Origin: CAZGSN01 sp964371655
GTDB lineage: Bacteria > Desulfobacterota > Binatia > HRBIN30
DNA: 14,327 bases
NCBI GenBank assembly: GCA_964371655.1
Contig: CAYJOD010000131.1
Span: 1 to 14,327, forward strand
Direction of reading: 5' to 3'
The notes under the pieces are model-generated. The model made no database searches. It had not been told where the DNA came from and saw nothing but the letters and a program-made list of their open reading frames with translations. Positions 6,378-13,604 of this stretch are shown here, in pieces. Position 1 is the first letter of the stretch. Every line of letters begins with the position of its first letter. The position numbers were made by a program, and so were the translations under genes.

Positions 6378-8117
6378 ATGAAGCGGCTCGGGATCGCAAT
6401 CTCTTCAGCCTTGCTCTTGGTCGCAAGCAGTTGCGGCGACAAGGACCCTGGCCTACCCGTGGCAAGTGCCCAACTCAAGGTTGGTGTTGCGGCCATCAAG
6501 CTCACGCCGTGCGGGGAGAACCCGGAGTGGGACGGGCCGATCACGAGTACCGGAGTCTGGGGAGAACCCTTCACCGACAGCAATGGTAACCTGCGCTACG
6601 ATCCGGGCGAGCCGTTCGAGGATGACGCCCGCAACACCGCAATCGATCGCAAGTCGCGGTACACCTTCGACGGCATCTACCTCGCCGGCTTCGGCAATGA
6701 TCGCCTGGCAACCGGTTGCCACGACGATCTGTGGGCGCGCGTCCTGGTCATCGAGGGGCCCACACGTAAGGTGGCATTGGTGAGCGTCGATTTCGTCGGC
6801 TACCTGCTGCACGGAACCTACTACGGCTTTGCCAAGGTGCGGCAGATGCTCGATGCCAATCTGCAGCTCGACGCCGTGCTCTTCAGCAGCACGCACGACC
6901 ATCAGGGACCCGACACCCTTGGCCTGTGGGGACCGGAGGAATTCAAGGACGGGAAGTTTCCACTCTACATGCAGTTCCTCGATCGCCAAATCGCGCGCGC
7001 GATCAACGTCGCGGCGGCGCCGACCAACATGCGTAAGGCGAGGGTGATCGCGGCACACGCCACGCCGAGTACGGATCCGACCCTGCAAGGCTTGCAAGTG
7101 CGGACCCGCTGCCGGCCGCCGTTTTTCTATGACGACGAGTTGCGCGCTATGCAGTTCGTCGCTGACGACGGCGCAACCATCGCCACGCTGATCAATTGGA
7201 GCACCCATCCCGAGTCGCTCGAGGATCCGAACACGGAGGTGAGCTCGGATTTTCCGCATTACATTCGCGAACGGGTTGAAGCCGCGCTGGGCGGCACCGC
7301 GGTCTACGTGACCGGCGACTTGGGTGCCGTGGAGATCGTCGGCGACACCTGCGTCGGCGGTGCCGACGCGCGCCATGACGACGGCAGCAACGAATTCGAT
7401 AGCCGCGACAACTTAGGATCCGCGCGCACACAACGACTCGGAGAAACCGTGGGCGACGCCACGGTGCGCGCCTTGCGCAGCGGCGCCGAGCTGGGTGTCA
7501 GCGATGTCAGCGTGGCGAGCACGGAGTACTTCATCAGCGGTACCAACGACCTATTCAACTTCGCGTCCAACGCCGGAATCCTCGACTTAGACCGTACGAT
7601 CTTCAATCTCGACAACTGTCCTGCCGGCACCGGGATCTGCGGCTTTACCGAGCAGCATCTGGTGTCCCTGCTCGACCGCAATGGCAAGGCGCAGGTCCAG
7701 ATGCTGACGGCGCCCGGCGAGTTGTTTCCCGAGCTCTTCTACGGCGTCGAGCAGACGCAGCGTCGCGACTGTCCGGCAGCCAATACTGGCCTCCCGTTGG
7801 AACCATCGATCCGCAACGCGATGACTGCACCGCATCGTTACTTGATCGGGCTGTCGCCCGACGAGCTTGGCTACATCGTTCCCGGCTACGACTACTATCC
7901 GCCGATCTCCATCGAGGAAGAGACACCTGATCCATGTCAGGGCAGTGCCTTCGATCCGGCTCACCCGCGCCGGACTGTGCCGACGCACTATCATGAGCAG
8001 CTTTCCATCGGTCCCGACATCGCCGCCACCAGTGCCTGTTACGCCCTCAAGTTGCTCGGGCGCGGTGCGGACGCCGACGCAAACGGCGCGTGTCGCCGTG
8101 CCCTGCATCTGCCGTGA
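6378..8117 (+). CDS. Neutral/alkaline ceramidase-like lipoprotein hydrolase
   Basis: A 579-residue exported protein resembling the neutral/alkaline non-lysosomal ceramidase superfamily, whose members are zinc amidases cleaving the N-acyl bond of ceramide. Seen: an N-terminal signal with a lipobox-like VASSC (C19); an EF-hand-like loop DSNGNLRYDPGE (67-78); STHDHQGPD (171-179), matching the family's zinc-binding T-H-x-H-x-G-P; NWSTHPES (273-280), matching its downstream histidine; YVTGDLGAVE (310-319); TAPGELFPEL (444-453), resembling the family P-G-E motif; and GLSPDELGYIVPGYDYY (491-507). Eleven cysteines fit an extracytoplasmic protein. It lacks most of the separate C-terminal Ig-like domain of full-length (~670-residue) enzymes. 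The substrate may not be ceramide. No strong RBS precedes the ATG. The stop overlaps the next gene's GTG. Confidence 0.82.
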   Translation: MKRLGIAISSALLLVASSCGDKDPGLPVASAQLKVGVAAIKLTPCGENPEWDGPITSTGVWGEPFTDSNGNLRYDPGEPFEDDARNTAIDRKSRYTFDGIYLAGFGNDRLATGCHDDLWARVLVIEGPTRKVALVSVDFVGYLLHGTYYGFAKVRQMLDANLQLDAVLFSSTHDHQGPDTLGLWGPEEFKDGKFPLYMQFLDRQIARAINVAAAPTNMRKARVIAAHATPSTDPTLQGLQVRTRCRPPFFYDDELRAMQFVADDGATIATLINWSTHPESLEDPNTEVSSDFPHYIRERVEAALGGTAVYVTGDLGAVEIVGDTCVGGADARHDDGSNEFDSRDNLGSARTQRLGETVGDATVRALRSGAELGVSDVSVASTEYFISGTNDLFNFASNAGILDLDRTIFNLDNCPAGTGICGFTEQHLVSLLDRNGKAQVQMLTAPGELFPELFYGVEQTQRRDCPAANTGLPLEPSIRNAMTAPHRYLIGLSPDELGYIVPGYDYYPPISIEEETPDPCQGSAFDPAHPRRTVPTHYHEQLSIGPDIAATSACYALKLLGRGADADANGACRRALHLP

Positions 8118-8746
8118 GCCGGCCTTGTCTTGCCGGCGTTGCCCTGCTGCTGTGCCTGGCTGCACCGGCAGCCGGGCATCTGCCCCTGATGCAGCCGCGG
8201 CTGATCGCCCTTGTCGAGGCAAGTGAGATCGTCGTCATCGCCGTGGTGGAGGAGATGCAAACGGCGACTCAGGGATATCTGGAGACCACGGCTCGAGCCG
8301 AGAAAGTCCTCTTGGGTCCGGCACCGTCCCAGGTGATGCGCTTCCGCACCCGCACGCGGCTGCGGCCGGGTGGTCGTTACGTCCTCTTTCTGCGCGCGAC
8401 ACAGGCGCTCGAGGCCATCACCCTGCCGGGCGAGGTCTTCGAAGCCGACGCCAACGATGACGCCCTGCTCTCACGGCTCGTCGCCGAGCTACTGGTTGCC
8501 GCGAAGAGCAGCTCGCATGAACGCACGCGTCGCCAATGCCAGTCGCTGGTCCCCGCCGTCAGCGCACGCAGCGAAGCAATCCGGTATCAAGCTGCGCTCG
8601 AGCTCGATCACCTGGCCGGCCCCATGACCTTGACCGCCGAGGAACACGAGCAGCTCGCCAAGGCCGCCCTTGTCGATCCGGTCATCGAGCCGATCCTGTC
8701 GAACATCTTGCGCAGACAACCCCGCCCTACCCCGCCCGGCCGCTAG
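8114..8746 (+). CDS. Secreted protein of unknown function, coupled to the ceramidase-like gene
   Basis: A 210-residue protein. I prefer the GTG at 8114, which overlaps the upstream TGA (GTGA) and gives a clean signal peptide, SRPCLAGVALLLCLAAPAAG, with cleavage near residue 21. A GTG at 8090 would add eight residues ahead of it. The mature N-terminal half (residues ~30-100) is a beta-rich segment with VEASEIVVIAVVEEM, ARAEKVLLGP and LRPGGRYVLFL, a pattern seen in small secreted OB-fold-like domains; this is inference. The C-terminal half (~115-200) is predicted helical and charged, with HEAT-like character. No catalytic motif is recognised. Coupling suggests it serves or accompanies the hydrolase in the same compartment. 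Confidence 0.75.
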   Translation: MSRPCLAGVALLLCLAAPAAGHLPLMQPRLIALVEASEIVVIAVVEEMQTATQGYLETTARAEKVLLGPAPSQVMRFRTRTRLRPGGRYVLFLRATQALEAITLPGEVFEADANDDALLSRLVAELLVAAKSSSHERTRRQCQSLVPAVSARSEAIRYQAALELDHLAGPMTLTAEEHEQLAKAALVDPVIEPILSNILRRQPRPTPPGR

Positions 8747-9231
8747 TGTCGTGAGTCGGAAATTAGTTGAAGAATGCGGCCCCTCCCGAACCCTCCCCGT
8801 GACCGGAAGCGCCCACAGGGAGGGGCGAGTACTTTCCGCACCCCAGCAGAATAGCTCCCTCCCCCGTGAGCACTTCCGCGACCGTGGGATGTTACTGACT
8901 ATTGCAAAAGAAATAGAAAATGAACCACAGAGACACAGAGGCCACAGAGAAGCGGCTGAGTGTTCAAGCACAGTTGTTGCCCCGCCATTTCTCCGGGTTC
9001 TCTCTCGGTGTCCTCTGTGCCTCTGTGGTTGGTCCTCTTCAACCGTTCCGCGTTCGGGTTTCTATTACATATGCAGCGCCCTAAAGGTGGGGCCGCTTTA
9101 TGCTGCGGTAATGGTGATTTCCTGAAGTCCGCAGCCTCAGGTCTGAAGCCTCTTGCTAGCACCGGCTGAGATCGCACACGTTGACCACGGCAGCACGACC
9201 CGTATACAACGATCCAAGGCCACGAGGTTGC
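8747..9231. other. Intergenic region with GC-rich hairpins and an ACAGAG-type inverted repeat
   Basis: No gene is supported in this ~485-base stretch. It holds a hairpin with arms CCCCTCCC (8780-8787) and GGGAGGGG (8818-8825) shortly after the secreted gene, which could protect or end that transcript although no T run follows. A second similar CCCTCCCCCGTGA word lies at ~8861-8873. The ACAGAG-type inverted repeat is listed separately. The last ~60 bases precede the zinc-ribbon gene. Confidence 0.5.
8924..9029. repeat. Inverted repeat of the ACCACAGAGACACAGAG type
   Basis: Left arm ACCACAGAGACACAGAGGCC (8924-8943, continuing ACAGAGA to 8950). The right arm is TCTCTCGGTGTCCTCTGTGC then CTCTGTGGT (9001-9029). 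The arms match over roughly 27 bases with a few mismatches and enclose 50 bases. Each arm is a word of an interspersed repeat type; a short cousin, GACCACAGAGACCC, appears near 11581. Confidence 0.75.
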
Positions 9232-9432
9232 ATGCCGCAAGCAAGTTACGATCAGCTCGAAGCAAGTCTGCTGTATTGCCCGAAGTGCCGCACGGCGGTA
9301 GCGCTGCGCAAGCACCTCCTGCTCATCCTGCCTGAAGGCGACAAGTACGAGTACACCTGCGTGCACTGCGGCTCGATCTGCGGCGACAAGATCGAATACA
9401 GCGCACCAGCGCGCGGTTTCCTGGCGTCGTAG
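9232..9432 (+). CDS. Small zinc-ribbon protein
   Basis: A 66-residue protein starting MPQASYDQLEASLLYCPKCR. Two CxxC knuckles, C16-C19 and C43-C46 (CVHCG), with a further C50 form a zinc-ribbon pattern with 23 residues between knuckles. Hydrophobic and charged stretches between them (LRKHLLLILPEGDKYEYT) look like a beta hairpin. I chose the ATG at 9232 because it has a GAGGT four bases upstream and starts just before the structured part; a TTG at 9181 would add 17 residues. It is probably cytoplasmic, perhaps nucleic-acid- or protein-binding. The function is unknown and the neighbours give no hint. Confidence 0.7.
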   Translation: MPQASYDQLEASLLYCPKCRTAVALRKHLLLILPEGDKYEYTCVHCGSICGDKIEYSAPARGFLAS

Positions 9433-9580
9433 TTCTTCGCTTTCGTCCAATAGCGAGCCTACGAACCCCGAGCACCGCTCCCTCACGGTCGCGGCTCTGG
9501 TCGATATTCTGAATTCCTCGCGGGCCTGCTGAGCCGCGCGCATGAGCAAGTGGTCGTGCGCGTAAGCTTTCGACGGGGGG

Positions 9581-11545
9581 CTAATCCCGCTCGGCTCCAA
9601 TCCAGAAGGTCACATCGTCGCCGCCGTCGTCGGGACGCGGCGGTCTCGGTGTGGGGACCCGTCGCTCGATGGATGGCAGCGCGCGCAGGTAGGCTAGAAG
9701 CGCGTGTTGGTCTGCCGCCGCGAGGTTGCTGTAGCGATCCCAAGGCATGACGCGCGGGTCGATGGGGTGGCCGCTGCTGCCGATGCCGCTGACGATGGCG
9801 CGCACGACGATCTCATCGGATAGCCCTGCCAATCCCGTGGCGTTGTTGGTCAGGTTGGATGCCCAGACGCTGCCGATGCCGCGACCGCTCACCTTGCCAC
9901 CGCCGCTGCCGTTGCCGTTGTGACAGTAGGCGCACGACGAGGTCAGATAGAGATAGCGACCACGCCTCAGCGCCGCTGCATCGTCTTCCTGCACTGGTGG
10001 AACTGAGCTGGCAAAGGCGTCGACCAGTGGTTTGGCCGGCAACGCGTTCAGAGCGGGATACCAGTACACTGTGAGGGCGGCGGCGCCGGCGACGACTGCG
10101 CCGACGATCGACGTCAGCAGCACCGCGCTGCTGCGCCGCCCTTCATCCTCCGCGGGTGCGGCGACTCGAAACAGTGAGACCACGCCGATCACCAGGGCCG
10201 CGACTTGGAGCCAGATCAATACCCCGAGCAGGCCTGCGATTCCCCAACGTTCTGGAAGCTCAGCGCCGAAATTGGTGCTGCCGTAGCTGACCCGGGCCGG
10301 CAAGGCCGCCGGCCAATTGTAGGCGAGCTTGCGCAAGACCGTCTCGGCGAAGCCGTAGTGCAAGGCTCGTGGAACAAAGTTGCGAACCGTGGGAAGCGTC
10401 TTCAGATAGGCCGCGATCGCGAGCGCATCGGCGGGGTCGAGAGAACCGTAGATGATCCACGGCATCGCCAGGTAGCTCAGACGACCTGAGCGCGTGTGAC
10501 CGCTTTGCAGTGCCAGCGCCAGTTCCTCGACCTTGCGGTTGCCGATGCCGCTCTCCGCGTCCGAGGTGAGGTTGGCCGCAAAGAAGATCCCATGGGCGCC
10601 GGCATCGATCTTCCTGCCGCCGGCTAGATCAGGAGCGGTGCCGGTTGCGTCGCTGCGACCGTGACACATGGCGCACATGCCGGTACGCACCAGGTATTCG
10701 CCGCGCTTCACCGGGTCGGCGGGGTTCGCGGTCGCATCGACCTCGGCGCCCTCTTCCCACGGCGGCCGTCGCGCCAGAGAGCGGATGTAGGCAACGACGT
10801 CGAGGATGTCGCTGGGACTCGCCGCATCGAGGTAGCCGGCCATCGGCGTACCACTCATGCCGTGAGCGATGCGCTGGTAGATCGCGTCACGGCTGCTGCG
10901 GCCCCGAAAGGTCCACGGTGCACTCAGATCGCGCGGTGGCGCCGGCTGTTGCCATACGTCCTTGAGGGCCGCAGCCGAGGCTCCGTCACCCTTGCCGTCC
11001 TTTCCATGACAAGCAGGACATCCGAGATCGACGAAGAGCTCGGCGCCATGCTGTGCCCTGCCCTCCCCTTCCATCACCTTCACCGCGCGCTCCTGCGCGC
11101 TCCATGCCGCGTGCGGTCCAAGGCTGCGGATGTGCTCACTCAGTGCGTCGATCTCACTGTCAGACAGCAGATCGTCGAAGCCCGGCATGGCGCTGCCCGG
11201 CATGCCATGGCGGATCGTTGCGCTCACATCCTGCGCTGTCGGCGGTTCGCCAGAGGGCGTCGACTTGAGCTTGAAGATTCCGCCCGTAAAGTCGCGCGGG
11301 CGTGGGCGCAAGGCCGCAGCCGCTGGTCCGTCCCCCTTGCCTTCTGCACCATGGCAACGGGCGCAATGGGAGAGGAAGAGTTGAAGTCCTGGTGAATCGT
11401 TGCGAGGGCCGGGGGCGCTGGTCGTGATGATTGCCGCTGCGCTCGGAGGCGTGCGGACGGCAACTCGCGTCAGCAGAGAGCGCGCGATGTCGGCGCCAAG
11501 AACAACCAGAATCGCGAACAGAAACAACCGGCGCCGCCGCATCAC
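9581..11545 (-). CDS. Membrane-anchored tetraheme cytochrome c
   Basis: A 654-residue electron-transfer protein with four CxxCH haem sites: C61-H65 (CARCH), C176-H180 (CPACH), C291-H295 (CAMCH) and C538-H542 (CAYCH). Candidate axial methionines follow each: M115/M120 (HGMPGSAMPGF), M230/M235 (HGMSGTPMAGY), M361 (LAMPW) and M600 (VMPWD). An N-terminal basic-hydrophobic segment (4-25) is a signal or anchor. Two further helices (~436-459 and ~475-497) flank a short charged loop, so domains 1-3 and domain 4 all face the periplasm. The third and fourth domains resemble each other (NLTSDAESGIG versus NLTNNATGLAG), like alcohol-dehydrogenase-type cytochrome subunits. The start is the GTG at 11545 (AGGA seven bases upstream) or the adjacent ATG at 11542. 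The redox partner is not in the window. Confidence 0.92.
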   Translation of the reverse strand: MMRRRRLFLFAILVVLGADIARSLLTRVAVRTPPSAAAIITTSAPGPRNDSPGLQLFLSHCARCHGAEGKGDGPAAAALRPRPRDFTGGIFKLKSTPSGEPPTAQDVSATIRHGMPGSAMPGFDDLLSDSEIDALSEHIRSLGPHAAWSAQERAVKVMEGEGRAQHGAELFVDLGCPACHGKDGKGDGASAAALKDVWQQPAPPRDLSAPWTFRGRSSRDAIYQRIAHGMSGTPMAGYLDAASPSDILDVVAYIRSLARRPPWEEGAEVDATANPADPVKRGEYLVRTGMCAMCHGRSDATGTAPDLAGGRKIDAGAHGIFFAANLTSDAESGIGNRKVEELALALQSGHTRSGRLSYLAMPWIIYGSLDPADALAIAAYLKTLPTVRNFVPRALHYGFAETVLRKLAYNWPAALPARVSYGSTNFGAELPERWGIAGLLGVLIWLQVAALVIGVVSLFRVAAPAEDEGRRSSAVLLTSIVGAVVAGAAALTVYWYPALNALPAKPLVDAFASSVPPVQEDDAAALRRGRYLYLTSSCAYCHNGNGSGGGKVSGRGIGSVWASNLTNNATGLAGLSDEIVVRAIVSGIGSSGHPIDPRVMPWDRYSNLAAADQHALLAYLRALPSIERRVPTPRPPRPDDGGDDVTFWIGAERD

Positions 11546-11646
11546 GGTGAGATCCTAAGCCGCATTTCTCACCGGAAGAACGGACCACAGAGACCCATCG
11601 CTGCCTTTGCCCGCAACCGAAGCGGCGCCGTTGTTAGGAAGCACGC

Positions 11647-11673
11647 CCTCTCCCGCAATACCTGCGGGAGAGG
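11647..11673. repeat. CCTCTCCCGC hairpin
   Basis: Perfect 10-bp arms CCTCTCCCGC (11647-11656) and GCGGGAGAGG (11664-11673) with a 7-nt loop. Shares the CCTCTCCCGC/GCGGGAGAGG arm with the longer hairpin at 11911-11944, so the two are related copies. No T run follows on either strand. Confidence 0.8.
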
Positions 11674-11697
11674 AGAGTGTCGATTTTCTCGCGAACA

Positions 11698-11745
11698 CGC
11701 CCTTCGAGACGCCGCCAGAAGAAGGCGGCTCCTCAGGGCGAACGG
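11698..11745 (-). repeat. Double-stem palindromic repeat, copy 1
   Basis: On the minus strand it begins CCGTTCGCCCTGAGGAG and ends CGTCTCGAAGGGCG. The inner stem is GCCGCC...GGCGGC and the outer stem CGCCCT...AGGGCG. Conserved blocks (CCGTTCG, TGAGGAG, CTTCTGG, GTCTCGAAG) are shared with copy 2 at 11775-11823, which lies in the opposite orientation 29 bases away. Confidence 0.85.
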
Positions 11746-11774
11746 AGCTTGGCTTGCTTTCATTGATCTTTTTT

Positions 11775-11823
11775 CCGTTCGTGCTGAGGAGGCCCCATCT
11801 TCTGGGGCCGTCTCGAAGCACGG
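11775..11823 (+). repeat. Double-stem palindromic repeat, copy 2
   Basis: Begins CCGTTCGTGCTGAGGAG and ends CGTCTCGAAGCACGG. The inner stem is GGCCCC...GGGGCC and the outer stem CGTGCT...AGCACG. Same length and framework as copy 1, with both stems changed in a pairing-preserving way. Confidence 0.85.
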
Positions 11824-11910
11824 TTGCGAGTTTATCGACAGTCTCAGAGGGTGGGGGTGAGGGATCCGACTTCGCTGCTTGCTCGGCCCATCCGACCGCC
11901 CTCACCCTAA

Positions 11911-11944
11911 CCCTCTCCCGCGCCGGAATTGGCGCGGGAGAGGG
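11911..11944. repeat. CCCTCTCCCGCGCC hairpin in a CCCTCACCCTAACCC context
   Basis: Perfect 14-bp arms CCCTCTCCCGCGCC (11911-11924) and GGCGCGGGAGAGGG (11931-11944) with a GGAATT loop. It is preceded by CCCTCACCCTAA (11899-11910), a repeat word whose reverse complement lies at 11847-11863. It sits ~125 bases beyond the acyltransferase stop on the other strand, so it could also end that transcript, though no T run is visible. Confidence 0.8.
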
Positions 11945-12069
11945 GAGCTGGCCTTGCCACCCAACTGGAGAATCGTCGCGCGCCGACAAGATTTCGAACA
12001 TCAGTAGTACATGAAATCCGGGCGCAGGGCGTGAGTGCTCGAGGTCAGGCGGAGGGCGTGCGGGTGCGT

Positions 12070-13542
12070 CTACGCCTCTCGGCGGCGCGGCGGGCGCATG
12101 CGGGCGCGGCGCTTGAGAGCAGAGTCAACCGCTGGCGCTTCGACGACGCGCTCCAGCCCTGTGGCCTCCCACAATTCCTCGAACGCGCGGCGCAACGCAC
12201 TCTGCACGCGCCAGGCATTGGCGACGCGACCGGCGTCGGCGTTGATTCCGATGGTCAGCTGGTCGGCGTAGCTCAAGATGGCAAAGCCCAACCCCACCCC
12301 GGCCGCGAGCGGCACGAGCGGCACCATCGAGTGCACCGGCTCGCCGAGCAGATAGCGGGTTTCGCGTGGGCCGGGGACGTTGGTGCAGACGGTGTTCACC
12401 GGAAGCATCGTGGCCTGCAGCCGCGCCAGTGGCACCTGCAGGAGCGGTGGCAGGAGGTCGGTCAGAGCCACCAGATGCCGGATCGGGCGGTCCTGACCAC
12501 TATTCTTGAGCAGGTCCATCGTCGCCGATATCTGACGCAGTCGTTCGATCGGGTCTTTGCAGCCGACGGGTAACGGGGCCACCATCATCGACACGCGATG
12601 GCCCAGCCTTCCGTGCTGGTGATCGGTGTGCAAGCTCACCGGTACCATGGCCTTGAGCTCGGCGCTCTCGACGTTGACGCCGCAGGCGATGAGGTAATGC
12701 CGCAGGCCGCCGCAGATCACCGAGAGCACGACGTCGTTGACGGTCCCGCCCAAACGGCTCTTGATGGCGCGCGTCTCATTGAGCGACAGACGCGCCCAGG
12801 CGATGGTGCGATCCCTACCGATTTCGCCGTTGAACGGCATCGGCGCTGGGCTTTCGGCGACGGTTCGGCTCAGGCTGCCGACGGCGTCGAGGGCGGCTCG
12901 CACTTCCTCCAGCGCCCGCGCCGGGCGTGAGAGAAAACGTGCGGCGCCCGACAAGGCACCCAGTTGTGTCCAAACCGTATCGACGACCGCCTCGGCGGTG
13001 CGCAGCAGCGGATGCGAGATCGCATCGGCATGCGGCAGAGCGCGCGCCGGCAGCGGCGCCGGCCGCGGGCTCGGATCCATCAACACGTTGGTGATCTGCA
13101 CCCCGTGCGGGCCGTCGGCCATGCACTGGTGTGTCTTCGACAACAGCGCCGAGCCGGCGCCATAGCCGTCGATGATGTGCAGCTCCCACAACGGCCGGGC
13201 GCGATCGAGGGGCTCGGCGAACAGCTTCGCACACAGACGCGCCAGGGTCTCGTCGTCGCCGCCACCGCGCAGATGATGGCGTATGACGTGATCGTAGATG
13301 TCGAACTCCGGGTCCGTCTCCCAGGTCGGATGGCCGATGTTCAACGGCACCTCGACGACGCGTTGGCAGTAGCGCGGAATGAGCGACAGGCGCTCCTCCA
13401 TGTAGGCGACCAGCGGCTCGAGCTCGAGCCGCCGCGCGAAGGTGAAGAGCGTGCCGACGTGCAGGAGCGCGTTCGGACGTTCGAGATAGAGGAAGCTCGC
13501 GTCGAGCGCGCTCATGCGATGGTCGAGAGCTGGGGTTGTCAT
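12070..13542 (-). CDS. WS/DGAT-family acyltransferase with altered HHxxxDG motif
   Basis: A 490-residue protein of the wax-ester synthase/diacylglycerol acyltransferase family, of usual length. Family enzymes join acyl-CoA to a long-chain alcohol or diacylglycerol at the membrane surface. Seen: MSALDASFLYLERPNALLHV (10-29); RARPLWELHIIDG (114-126); the motif region SKTHQCMADGPHG (135-147); GGTVNDVVLSVICGGLRHYL (~280-300), including the conserved ND; and TNVPGPRETRYLLGEPV in the C-terminal domain. The catalytic motif HHxxxDG reads HQCMADG: H138 is kept but the second, catalytic histidine is Q139 (codon CAG at 13128-13126). The ATG at 13542 has AAGGA six bases upstream. It is last in an operon with two dodecins, 62 bases after the second. 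The family call is firm; activity is uncertain. Confidence 0.93.
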   Translation of the reverse strand: MTTPALDHRMSALDASFLYLERPNALLHVGTLFTFARRLELEPLVAYMEERLSLIPRYCQRVVEVPLNIGHPTWETDPEFDIYDHVIRHHLRGGGDDETLARLCAKLFAEPLDRARPLWELHIIDGYGAGSALLSKTHQCMADGPHGVQITNVLMDPSPRPAPLPARALPHADAISHPLLRTAEAVVDTVWTQLGALSGAARFLSRPARALEEVRAALDAVGSLSRTVAESPAPMPFNGEIGRDRTIAWARLSLNETRAIKSRLGGTVNDVVLSVICGGLRHYLIACGVNVESAELKAMVPVSLHTDHQHGRLGHRVSMMVAPLPVGCKDPIERLRQISATMDLLKNSGQDRPIRHLVALTDLLPPLLQVPLARLQATMLPVNTVCTNVPGPRETRYLLGEPVHSMVPLVPLAAGVGLGFAILSYADQLTIGINADAGRVANAWRVQSALRRAFEELWEATGLERVVEAPAVDSALKRRARMRPPRRREA

Positions 13543-13557
13543 GTTACGTCCTTGCGC

Positions 13558-13596
13558 GCTGCGGCGGCCCTGGCCGTTGCGCCGAGCCGCCGCAGC
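13558..13596 (-). promoter_or_regulatory. Intercistronic hairpin between dodecin 2 and the acyltransferase
   Basis: Perfect 11-bp arms GCTGCGGCGGC (13558-13568) and GCCGCCGCAGC (13586-13596) with a 17-nt loop, filling most of the 62-base gap. It ends about four bases before the acyltransferase AAGGA (minus-strand sense). No U run follows, so it is more likely an mRNA-processing or stability hairpin, or a partial attenuator, than a full terminator. Role inferred. Confidence 0.55.
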
Positions 13597-13604
13597 CCGC
13601 GCCT

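Larger units (their letters stand above)
11546..12069. other. Intergenic repeat cluster between cytochrome and acyltransferase genes
   Basis: About 520 bases without a credible gene; every longer ORF here is built from repeat sequence. It holds at least four palindromic units, listed separately (11647-11673, 11698-11745, 11775-11823, 11911-11944). An inverted pair is also present: GAGGGTGGGGGTGAGGG (11847-11863) and CCCTCACCCTAACCCTC (11899-11915). As the 5' side of the minus-strand cytochrome gene it must contain its promoter, which I cannot pinpoint. Confidence 0.6.

Noticed and set aside
11647..11944. CRISPR-like array
   Set aside because: The repeats are self-complementary, differ in sequence and orientation and have no regular spacers.
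11607..12014. 135-residue plus-strand ORF in the repeat cluster
   Set aside because: Its whole length is made of palindromic repeats (11647-11944); no RBS or domain-like sequence.
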